Source: Streptomyces sp. BK239 (lineage in GTDB: Bacteria > Actinomycetota > Actinomycetes > Streptomycetales > Streptomycetaceae). From it: a stretch of DNA of 64,000 bases. The first letter of the stretch is position 1. The number at the start of each line of letters is the position of its first letter. The stretch is from contig NZ_SHKS01000008.1 in assembly GCF_004217285.1 (NCBI RefSeq), forward strand, positions 124,001 through 188,000, read 5' to 3'. This document shows, one piece after another, positions 46,882 to 53,989 of the stretch. The position numbers were made by a program, and so were the translations under genes. The notes under the pieces are model-generated. The model saw only the letters and a list, made by a program, of their open reading frames with translations. It was not told the DNA's origin and made no database searches.

Positions 46882-47306
46882 AGTTCCCGTCCTCCCAGCT
46901 CGCACCCGGGTTCCGGGCCCCCCGGAACCAGCGACTCGGCGGCCAGTTCGTCGCGGGCCTGCTCGGCCCGCTCCAGCTGACCGGCGACCTTCTCCCGCAC
47001 CGCCCGCAGCTCCCCGACGAGCGCGTCCAGTTCGTCCAGCTTGCGCCGGTAGACCGCGAGCGACGCCGGGCAGGAGTCGCCCTCCGGGTGCCCGGCGCGC
47101 AGACACTCCACGAAGGGCCGGGTCTCCTCCAGGTCGAAGCCGAAGTCCCGCAACGTCCTGATCTGCCGCAGCAGCCGCAGATCACGCTCGTCGTACGCGC
47201 GGTGCCCCAGCTCGTCGCGGCGCGCGGGCAGCAGACCCCGCGCCTCGTAGTACCGCAGCGCCCGCGTGGTGGTCCCGGCCCGTGCGGCCAGCTCGCCGAT
47301 TCGCAT
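46878..47306 (-). CDS. MerR-family regulator coupled to thioredoxin
   Basis: A 142-residue regulator from ATG 47306. The N-terminal winged helix is clear: MRIGELAARAGTTTRALRYYEARGLLPARR, here split as RIGELAARAGTTTRALRYYE and ARGLLPAR, followed by GHRAYDERDLRLLRQI. The sensor region has CLRAGHPEGDSC, a C-x4-H-x5-C arrangement, and a second-half coiled coil for dimerisation (YRRKLDELDALVGELRAVRE). The cysteines could bind a metal or form a disulfide. The gene overlaps a thioredoxin gene, so a redox or electrophile sensor is a reasonable inference. A palindrome TGACG-CCGA-CGTCA lies 19 bp upstream of its start. Confidence 0.93.
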   Translation of the reverse strand: MRIGELAARAGTTTRALRYYEARGLLPARRDELGHRAYDERDLRLLRQIRTLRDFGFDLEETRPFVECLRAGHPEGDSCPASLAVYRRKLDELDALVGELRAVREKVAGQLERAEQARDELAAESLVPGGPEPGCELGGREL

Positions 47307-47324
47307 GACGACGAACGTACGGCC

Positions 47325-47338
47325 TGACGCCGACGTCA
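47325..47338. promoter_or_regulatory. Palindrome in the merR-tetR divergent region
   Basis: TGACG-CCGA-CGTCA is a perfect inverted repeat with 5-bp arms. On the minus strand it includes TTGACG, which could be the -35 of merR-trx, so a protein bound here would sit on that promoter. It may be the operator for the MerR or the TetR protein. Confidence 0.5.
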
Positions 47339-47377
47339 AGGCAAGAGCGGCTCGTGCCGGCGGGCACAATGGCAGCC

Positions 47378-48055
47378 ATGACCACGGGCAACACCGGTCG
47401 CGCCGAGGCCAATCGCCGCCGCATCCTCGACGTCGCCCTCACCGAGCTGCTGCGCGACCCCGACGCGTCCATGGACCAGATCGCGCGGGCCGCCGGGGTC
47501 GTACGCCGCACGGTGTACGGGCACTTCGCCGGCCGGGAGGCGCTGATCGGGACGCTGGTGGAGGACGCCGTCCAGTCGCTGGCGGCGGCGCACGCGGCGG
47601 GCCGGGAGGGGATAGAGGAGCCGGCGGAGGCGCTGGCCCGGTCCGTGCTCGCGGTGTGGGAGGTCGCCGACCGCTACCGGCTGCTGGTCGCGCTGGCCCA
47701 GCGCACGGTCACGGTGCAGGGCATCCGGGAGCGGCTGACGCCGGTCCGGGAGAACAGCGTGCGGCTGCTGCGGCGCGGTCTGGAGGAAGGGGCGTTCGTC
47801 TCACCGCTGCCGGCGCCGGCCCTGGCGTACGTGCACGAGCAGATCCTGTTCGGCCTGATGGAGGCCGTGAACGACGGCCTGGTGAGCCCGCGGGAGGCGG
47901 GCCGCTCGGCCGCGGTCACCGTCCTGACGGCGGCGGGCGTCCCGGCCACGCTGGCCGCGGCGCTGGTGACGAAGGCGACGCGGACGGCCGGCCGCGCTCC
48001 GGAGAGGACGAGGCCGGCCGGAACCGCTTTGACGCGTACACATCCCCCCACATAG
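47378..48055 (+). CDS. TetR-family transcriptional regulator
   Basis: A 225-residue protein from ATG 47378. The N-terminal helix-turn-helix reads RILDVALTELLRDPDASMDQ then IARAAGVVRRTVYGHFAGRE. The C-terminal ligand domain is typical in length (about 150 residues) with no recognised ligand motif. CACAAT lies about 11 bp before the ATG and there is no ribosome site, so the mRNA may be leaderless. It is divergent from merR-trx with 71 bp between starts. The target is unknown. Confidence 0.92.
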   Translation: MTTGNTGRAEANRRRILDVALTELLRDPDASMDQIARAAGVVRRTVYGHFAGREALIGTLVEDAVQSLAAAHAAGREGIEEPAEALARSVLAVWEVADRYRLLVALAQRTVTVQGIRERLTPVRENSVRLLRRGLEEGAFVSPLPAPALAYVHEQILFGLMEAVNDGLVSPREAGRSAAVTVLTAAGVPATLAAALVTKATRTAGRAPERTRPAGTALTRTHPPT

Positions 48056-48112
48056 GTTCTGCCCGGCCCTGATCGTCCGTCAGGCGCCGACATCGATCCC
48101 GGGGGACACGTA

Positions 48113-48490
48113 GTGCGCTGGTTCTTCGTCGTGCTCAGGAAGTACTGGGTCTTCAGCGGGCGCGCCCGCCGCGCCGAGTACTGGATGTTCACGCTGGTCA
48201 GCACGATCATCTACCTCGCGCTGATGTTCGCGGACGACCGGGCCGGCAACGAGGTGCCCACGACCGCCTTCACCCTGGCGATCGCGCTGCCCTCCCTGGG
48301 CGTCACGGTGCGCCGGCTGCACGACACGGGCCGCACCGGCTGGTGGGCCCTCATCGGGGTGCTGCCCTGCGTCGGCCTCATCACCCTGCTGATCTTCACG
48401 GCCGAGGACGGCGTCCCGGGCCAGAACAAGTACGGCCCGAACCCCAAGGAGATCCCCCTGCTCACCGACCCGGCGCCCACGGACGCATGA
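48113..48490 (+). CDS. DUF805 membrane protein
   Basis: A 125-residue protein with three to four predicted membrane segments. The DUF805 signature is seen: WVFSGRARRAEYWMFTL near the N-terminus and LGVTVRRLHDTGRTGWWALI in the middle. It starts at GTG 48113 after GGGGGAC. DUF805 proteins are small inner-membrane proteins of unknown role. It is followed by a strong hairpin. Confidence 0.93.
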   Translation: MRWFFVVLRKYWVFSGRARRAEYWMFTLVSTIIYLALMFADDRAGNEVPTTAFTLAIALPSLGVTVRRLHDTGRTGWWALIGVLPCVGLITLLIFTAEDGVPGQNKYGPNPKEIPLLTDPAPTDA

Positions 48491-48494
48491 GAGA

Positions 48495-48534
48495 GCCGGG
48501 CGGCTGAGCAACGGGGGAGTCTCAGCCGCCCGGC
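48495..48534 (+). terminator. Terminator-like hairpin after the DUF805 gene
   Basis: GCCGGGCGGCTGAG (48495-48508) pairs perfectly with CTCAGCCGCCCGGC (48521-48534) around a 12-base loop; it is followed by GTTCT but no long U run. Confidence 0.85.
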
Positions 48535-48565
48535 GTTCTGGGGGGGGCGGAACCGCAAGGCTTGG

Positions 48566-48606
48566 CCGGGTGTCCGGCCCCGGTTCAGGCGGGGCCGGAC
48601 ACCCGG
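48566..48606 (-). terminator. Terminator-like hairpin after dctA
   Basis: CCGGGTGTCCGGCCCC (48566-48581) pairs with GGGGCCGGACACCCGG (48591-48606) in a perfect 16-bp stem with a 9-base loop, 13 bp beyond the dctA stop. Confidence 0.88.
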
Positions 48607-48619
48607 GGTGCGGGGGGCG

Positions 48620-50023
48620 TCAGGCCTTGGCGAGTTCCTTCTCGCCGCCCTCGCGCTGCTCGGGCCGGACGGCCTCCTCGGCGGGCGCCGGAGCGCCGTG
48701 GCCGTCGTCGAGCAGGGTGGTCTCGTCGAAGGGGATCCGGCCCGCGAGGACCTCGTCGACGCGCGCCTTGTCGATCTCCTTGGTCCAGGTGCCGATCAGG
48801 ACGGTGGCGACGGCGTTGCCCGCGAAGTTCGTCAGGGCGCGGGCCTCGCTCATGAAGCGGTCGATGCCGACGATGAGGCCGACGCCGTCCACCAGGGCCG
48901 GCTTGTGCGACTGGAGGCCGCCGGCGAGGGTCGCGAGACCGGCGCCGGTGACGCCCGCGGCGCCCTTGGAGGCGACCAACAGGAAGAGCAGCAGCGGGAT
49001 CTGCTCGCCGAGCGACATCGGCGTGCCCATGGCGTCCGCGATGAACAGCGACGCCATGGTCATGTAGATCATGGTGCCGTCGAGGTTGAAGGAGTAACCG
49101 GTCGGGACGGTGATGCCGACGACGGGCTTGCTGACGCCCAGGTGCTCCATCTTCGCGATGAGGCGCGGCAGCGCGGACTCGGAGGAGGACGTCGACAGGA
49201 TCAGCAGGAGCTCACGGCCCAGGTACTTCAGGAACGTGAAGATGTTCAGGCCGGCGACGATCCGCAGCAGCGCGCCGAGGACGACGAAGACGAACAGGAA
49301 ACAGGTGACGTAGAAGCCGAGCATCAGCACGGCCAGGCTCTTCAGAGCGTCCACGCCGGCGGAACCGGTGACCGCGGCGATCGCGCCGAACGCGCCGATC
49401 GGGGCGGCCCACATCACCATGGCCAGGATGCGGAAGACGAGCCGCTGGATGTGCTCGACGCCGCGCAGGATCGGCTGGCCCGCGGAGCCCATCGCCTGCA
49501 GGGCGAACCCGGCGAGCAGCGCGATCAGCAGGGTCTGCAGCACCTCGCCGCCGGTGAAGGCGGAGACCATCGTGGTCGGGATGATGCCCAGGAGGAACTC
49601 GGTGGTGTCCTTGGCCTCGGCCGACACCTGCGCCTGCCCGGTCTCCTTGATCGCGTCGGTGACCGCGAGGCCGGTGCCCGGCTCCAGGATGTTGCCGACG
49701 ACCAGGCCGATGCCGAGGGCGACCAGCGACATCACCAGGAAGTAGCCGAGAGCGATGCCTCCGACCGCGCCGACCTTGGCGGCCTTGCGGACCGAGCCGA
49801 TGCCGAGAACGATCGTGCAGAAGATGATCGGCGAGATCATCATCTTGATCAGGTTCACGAACCCGGTGCCGATGGGCTTCAGCTCCACGGCGAAGTCGGG
49901 CGCGATCAGGCCCACGGCGATACCGAGGGCGACCGCGACGATCACCGCGATGTACAGGTAGTGGGTGCGGTCCCGCTTGGCGGGTGCGGCAGGTGCCGTA
50001 TTCGTGGTGCTGCTGGCGGCCAC
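48620..50023 (-). CDS. dctA: C4-dicarboxylate transporter (DAACS family)
   Basis: Sodium- or proton-coupled importer of succinate, fumarate and malate in the cytoplasmic membrane. It is 467 residues from GTG 50023, which has a perfect AAGGAGGG ribosome site; an in-frame ATG further upstream lacks one. Eight membrane segments plus re-entrant loops are seen, including ILSTSSSESALPRLIAKMEHLGV (hairpin HP1, read in two parts), GYSFNLDGTMIYMTMASLFIA and SKGAAGVTGAGLATLAGG. It is divergent from a CitA/DcuS-type sensor and its regulator, the usual partners that induce dctA in response to external dicarboxylates. Confidence 0.95.
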   Translation of the reverse strand: MAASSTTNTAPAAPAKRDRTHYLYIAVIVAVALGIAVGLIAPDFAVELKPIGTGFVNLIKMMISPIIFCTIVLGIGSVRKAAKVGAVGGIALGYFLVMSLVALGIGLVVGNILEPGTGLAVTDAIKETGQAQVSAEAKDTTEFLLGIIPTTMVSAFTGGEVLQTLLIALLAGFALQAMGSAGQPILRGVEHIQRLVFRILAMVMWAAPIGAFGAIAAVTGSAGVDALKSLAVLMLGFYVTCFLFVFVVLGALLRIVAGLNIFTFLKYLGRELLLILSTSSSESALPRLIAKMEHLGVSKPVVGITVPTGYSFNLDGTMIYMTMASLFIADAMGTPMSLGEQIPLLLFLLVASKGAAGVTGAGLATLAGGLQSHKPALVDGVGLIVGIDRFMSEARALTNFAGNAVATVLIGTWTKEIDKARVDEVLAGRIPFDETTLLDDGHGAPAPAEEAVRPEQREGGEKELAKA

Positions 50024-50175
50024 GGCTGCCCTCCTTGACGTCTTCGTCGGCATCACCGGCGTGCGGCTCACGTCCGGGGAGTTAAGGGGAATGCTGGGAC
50101 TATCTCCCGGCGTGTGAGGGCGGTCACCCTTCCGTTCATTTAGTTCACAATGCACGCCGGGGGCACACTGACGAC

Positions 50176-51822
50176 ATGCGTCTACCCGTTCCCGCACCTC
50201 GCAGCCTGGCCGGCCAGCTGTTCGCCATGCAGGCGGTGCTGATCGCGGTCGTCGTGGCGGGATACGCGATGTTCACCTACGTGAGCGACCGCTCGCAGGC
50301 CGAGGAGGCGGCGGGCCGGCAGGCCACCGCCGTGGCCCGGTCGGTGGCCGACTCCCCCTCCGTGCGGGAGGCGATCGGCACGCCGGACCCGACGGCCTCC
50401 CTCCAGCCGTACGCGCTGCGTGTGATGCGGGACACGGAGGTCGACTTCGTGACGATCATGAACCCCGAGGGCATCCGCTGGACGCATCCCGACGCCGGCC
50501 AGATAGGCCGGCACTTCCTCGGCAACACCGCCCGCGCCCTGAAGGGCGAGTCGTTCACGGAGACGTACACGGGCACCCTCGGCGCGTCCGTGCGCGCGGT
50601 GACGCCGATCGAGGACGACGGGCGGGTCGTCGGCCTGGTCAGCGCCGGCATCAGGGTCGAGGCGATCAGCGAGCGGGTCTCGGACCAGGTGAAGGCCCTG
50701 TTCGCGGTGGCGGCGGGCGCTCTGGCGCTCGGCGCGGTGGGCACGTACGTGGTCAACGCCCGGCTGCGCCGCCACACCCACGGCATGAACGCCACCGAGC
50801 TCAGCCGGATGCACGACTACCACCAGGCGGCGCTGCACGCCGTACGCGAAGGGCTGCTGATGCTGGACGGCCGGTTCCGGGTGGCGCTGATCAACGACGG
50901 CGGGCGGGAGTTGCTCGGCGTGGGCGAGGAGGTGGTCGGCGTCTCGGTGGCCGACCTCGGGCTGCCGGCCCCGCTGACGGGCGCGCTGCTGGCCTCCGAG
51001 CCGCGGGTCGACGAGGTGCATCTGACGGCGGACCGGGTGCTGGTGGTGAACACCTCGCCGGTGTCCGGCGGTGAACGCCGGGGCACGGTGGTGACCCTGC
51101 GGGACGTGACGGAGCTCCAGTCGCTGATGGGCGAGCTGGACTCCGAGCGCGGCTTCACCCAGGCGCTGCGCTCGCAGGCGCACGAGGCGGCGAACCGGCT
51201 GCACACGGTGGTGTCGCTGATCGAGCTGGGCCGGGCGGAGGAGGCCGTCGACTTCGCGACCGCCGAGCTGGAGCTCGCCCAGGCGCTCACCGACCAGGTG
51301 GTGGCGGCGGTGAGCGAGCCGGTCCTGGCGGCGCTGCTGCTCGGCAAGACGGCACAGGCGAACGAACGGGGAGTGGAGCTGGTGGTGTCCGAGGACAGCG
51401 GCCTGGACGACGGTCTGCTCCCCGAGTCCCTGCCCGCCCGCGACCTGGTGACCATCCTGGGCAACCTCATCGACAACGCCGTGGACGCGGCGCAGGGCAG
51501 CATGCGGGCCCGGGTGACGGTGACGGCGTCGACGGACGGCGACGACCTGCTGCTGCGGGTCGCCGACACCGGCGACGGGGTGGACCCGGCCCACGCCGCC
51601 CAGGTCTTCGAGCGCGGCTTCTCCACCAAGCCGGCGGGCCCGGGGGGCCGCGGTCTCGGCCTGGCGCTGGTGCGGCAGGCGGTGACCCGGCACGAGGGCA
51701 CGCTGTCGATGGCGGCGTCCGGCAACGGCGGTGCCAACGGTGACGGCGGCGCGGAGTTCACCGTGCGGCTGCCGCTGCGGTCGGCGGCGGGCGCGGCGCG
51801 GACGTCGGGAGGCGCGAGATGA
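50176..51822 (+). CDS. CitA/DcuS-type sensor histidine kinase
   Basis: A 548-residue membrane sensor. The first membrane helix is around 14-35 (FAMQAVLIAVVVAGYAMFTY), followed by an extracytoplasmic sensor domain of the sCache/CitA type (VDFVTIMNPEGIRWTHPD, GSVRAVTPI-like), then a second helix (ALFAVAAGALALGAVGTYVV), a cytoplasmic PAS (HAVREGLLMLDGRFRVALIN), a SpoB-like dimerisation segment LRSQAHEAANRLHTVVSLIE with the phosphorylated His, and HATPase_c (LIDNAVDAAQ, GRGLGLALVRQAV). It overlaps the response regulator by ATGA and is divergent from dctA, so a C4-dicarboxylate or citrate ligand is likely. Confidence 0.95.
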   Translation: MRLPVPAPRSLAGQLFAMQAVLIAVVVAGYAMFTYVSDRSQAEEAAGRQATAVARSVADSPSVREAIGTPDPTASLQPYALRVMRDTEVDFVTIMNPEGIRWTHPDAGQIGRHFLGNTARALKGESFTETYTGTLGASVRAVTPIEDDGRVVGLVSAGIRVEAISERVSDQVKALFAVAAGALALGAVGTYVVNARLRRHTHGMNATELSRMHDYHQAALHAVREGLLMLDGRFRVALINDGGRELLGVGEEVVGVSVADLGLPAPLTGALLASEPRVDEVHLTADRVLVVNTSPVSGGERRGTVVTLRDVTELQSLMGELDSERGFTQALRSQAHEAANRLHTVVSLIELGRAEEAVDFATAELELAQALTDQVVAAVSEPVLAALLLGKTAQANERGVELVVSEDSGLDDGLLPESLPARDLVTILGNLIDNAVDAAQGSMRARVTVTASTDGDDLLLRVADTGDGVDPAHAAQVFERGFSTKPAGPGGRGLGLALVRQAVTRHEGTLSMAASGNGGANGDGGAEFTVRLPLRSAAGAARTSGGAR

Positions 51823-52526
51823 CGGACGCCACGGGCCCCGCCGTCGCGCACCCGATCCGGGTGCTGGTCGTGGAGGACGATCCGGTCGCCGCCGACGCGC
51901 ACGTCCTGTACGTGGGCAGGGTGCCCGGTTTCGTCGCGGTCGGGAAGGCGCACACGGGCGCGGAGGCGCGGCGCATGCTGGACCGCACGCCGGTGGACCT
52001 GCTGCTGCTGGATCTGCACCTCCCCGACGGCCACGGTCTGCAGCTGGCCCGGTCCCTGCGGGCGGCCGGCTATCACGCGGACGTGATAGCGGTGACGTCG
52101 GCGCGGGATCTGACGGTGGTCCGGGAGGGGGTCTCGCTGGGCGTCGTCCAGTACGTCCTGAAGCCGTTCACCTTCGCGACGCTGAGGGACCGGCTCGTGC
52201 GCTACGCCGAGTTCCGCGGCGCGGCGGGCGAGGCGAGCGGTCAGGACGAGGTGGACCGGGCCCTGGCGGCGCTGCGCGCCCCCAGCCCCGCCGCTCTGCC
52301 GAAGGGGCTGAGCGGGCCGACGCTGGAGCGGGTGACGGTGACGGTGCGGGAGGCGGACGAGGGCCTCACGGCGGCCGGCCTCGCGGAGGCGGTGGGCATC
52401 TCACGGATCACGGCCCGGCGGTACCTGGAGCACCTGGTGGACGCGGGAAGAGTCGAGCGAAAGCCGCTGTACGGCCAGGTGGGCCGCCCGGAACTGGTGT
52501 ACCGCTGGGTGGCCGCGGGACGGTGA
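51819..52526 (+). CDS. CitB/DcuR-type response regulator
   Basis: A 235-residue regulator starting at ATG 51819 and overlapping the kinase stop. The REC domain has acidic pocket VLVVEDDP and phospho-acceptor Asp in DLLLLDLHLPDGHGLQ, with switch Lys in YVLKPFTF. The C-terminal DNA-binding part ends in a helix-turn-helix GLAEAVGISRITARRYLEHL, typical of CitB. It most likely activates dctA. The last ~10 codons (VYRWVAAGR) are inside the first copy of a tandem repeat that continues past the stop. Confidence 0.95.
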   Translation: MTDATGPAVAHPIRVLVVEDDPVAADAHVLYVGRVPGFVAVGKAHTGAEARRMLDRTPVDLLLLDLHLPDGHGLQLARSLRAAGYHADVIAVTSARDLTVVREGVSLGVVQYVLKPFTFATLRDRLVRYAEFRGAAGEASGQDEVDRALAALRAPSPAALPKGLSGPTLERVTVTVREADEGLTAAGLAEAVGISRITARRYLEHLVDAGRVERKPLYGQVGRPELVYRWVAAGR

Positions 52527-52720
52527 CACAGGCGGTGCGACGACGCGGCGCCGACCGCACCGGGTGGTCGACCGCGGGGCGGTGACACACGCCGTGCGAC
52601 AACGCAGCGCCAGGTGCACCGGCGGCAGACCGCGAGGGCGTGACACACACGGTGCGACAACGCCGCGCCCGGTGTACCGGCGGGTGACCGCGAGGCGGTG
52701 ACGCACGCCGGGCGGCCTCG
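52497..52720. repeat. 58-59-bp imperfect tandem repeat, ~3.7 copies, starting within the regulator gene
   Basis: The anchor sequence GGTGACAC(A) recurs at 52522, 52581, 52639 and (as GGTGACGC) 52698, spacing 59, 58, 59. Each unit has the order GGTGtACCG...GGT(G)ACCGCG.GGCGGTGACACAC...GTGCGACAACGC.GCGCC. The first unit overlaps the last codons and TGA of the response regulator, so each later copy is a decayed duplicate of the gene's own 3' end. Confidence 0.9.
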
Positions 52721-52762
52721 CGGCGGTCCGGCTGACGGGCCGCCGCCGTGCCCCCTGCCGTT

Positions 52763-53788
52763 CTAGAAGACCGACTCCGCCTCGTCCATGCGGTCCTTGG
52801 GGACCGTCTTGAGTTCGGTGACGGCCTCCGCGAGCGGGACCATCACCACGTCCGTCCCGCGCAGGGCCGTCATCCGGCCGAACTCGCCGCGGTGCGCGGC
52901 CTCCACCGCGTGCCAGCCGAAGCGGGTGGCGAGGACACGGTCGTAAGCGGTCGGGACGCCGCCGCGCTGGACGTGGCCGAGGATGACCGGGCGGGCCTCC
53001 TTGCCGAGCCGCTTCTCCAGCTCGTACGCCAGTGCCGTGCCGATGCCCTGGAAGCGCTCGTGGCCGAACTTGTCGATCGCGCCCTTGCCGTAGTCCATGG
53101 TGTCGTCGGCGGGGTGCGCGCCCTCGGCGACGCAGATCACCGCGAACTTCTTGCCGCGGGAGAAGCGCTCCTCCACCATCTTGACCAGGTCCGCCGGGTC
53201 GAAGGCGCGCTCGGGCAGGCAGATGCCGTGGGCGCCGGCGGCCATGCCGGACTCCAGGGCGATCCAGCCCGCGTGCCGGCCCATGACCTCGACGACCATC
53301 ACCCGCTGGTGGGACTCGGCGGTCGTCTTGAGGCGGTCCATCGCCTCGGTGGCGACGCCGACCGCGGTGTCGAAGCCGAAGGTGCGGTCGGTGGAGGAGA
53401 TGTCGTTGTCGATCGTCTTGGGGACGCCGACCACCGGCAGGCCCGCGTCGCTCAGCATCCGCGCCGCCGTCAGCGTGCCCTCGCCGCCGATGGGGATCAG
53501 CGCGTCGATGCCGAAGTCGTGGATCATGTCGCCGGCGCTCTCACAGGCCTCGCGCAGCCGGTCCCGCTCCAGGCGGGAGGAGCCGAGGATGGTGCCGCCG
53601 CGAGCCAGGATGCCGCTGACCGCGTTGAGGTCGAGGGCCCGGTAGCGGCGGTCCAGCAGACCCGCGTAGCCGTCCTCGAAGCCGATGACCTCGTCGCCGT
53701 AGTTGTCGACCGCTCGGTGCACGACCGACCGGATCACTGCGTTCAGCCCGGGACAGTCGCCGCCTGCGGTGAGAACTCCGATGCGCAT
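52763..53788 (-). CDS. pfkA: ATP-dependent 6-phosphofructokinase
   Basis: Commits fructose-6-phosphate to glycolysis. It is 341 residues from ATG 53788 after AGGAGA. Seen: GVLTAGGDCPGLNAVIRSVV (ATP/F6P site), IPIGGEGTLTAARML, KTIDNDISSTDRTFGFDTAV (catalytic Asp) and EVMGRHAGWIALESGM. The GGEGTL motif has Gly where pyrophosphate-dependent actinomycete enzymes have Asp, so ATP is the expected donor. It is divergent from pta with a strong candidate promoter in the 201-bp gap. Confidence 0.97.
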   Translation of the reverse strand: MRIGVLTAGGDCPGLNAVIRSVVHRAVDNYGDEVIGFEDGYAGLLDRRYRALDLNAVSGILARGGTILGSSRLERDRLREACESAGDMIHDFGIDALIPIGGEGTLTAARMLSDAGLPVVGVPKTIDNDISSTDRTFGFDTAVGVATEAMDRLKTTAESHQRVMVVEVMGRHAGWIALESGMAAGAHGICLPERAFDPADLVKMVEERFSRGKKFAVICVAEGAHPADDTMDYGKGAIDKFGHERFQGIGTALAYELEKRLGKEARPVILGHVQRGGVPTAYDRVLATRFGWHAVEAAHRGEFGRMTALRGTDVVMVPLAEAVTELKTVPKDRMDEAESVF

Positions 53789-53872
53789 CGTGCTGTGTCT
53801 CCTGCTCGCTGTCGATACCGGTGAGCCGCTCCGATTCTTTCACGCCGTCGAGGGCACTGTCTCTTGACGGGC

Positions 53873-53901
53873 GCCTTATCCAGACGCAGGGGTACTGTCA
53901 A
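53873..53901 (-). promoter_or_regulatory. pfkA: Candidate pfkA promoter within an 8-bp inverted repeat
   Basis: On the minus strand TTGACA (53901-53896) and TAAGGC (53878-53873) are 17 bp apart. CTCTTGAC at 53861-53868 and GTCAAGAG at 53897-53904 form a perfect inverted repeat that overlaps the -35 box on one side and the probable start point (about 53865) on the other, so the repeat could be an operator or loop site. Confidence 0.65.
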
Positions 53902-53989
53902 GAGGGTTCGCTCACCCCGGTGGGCCATTTTTCTGCCCGGGCGGCGGCCCTCGACAACAAGCACCCGACGCAAGAAGTGGAGAGCACGC

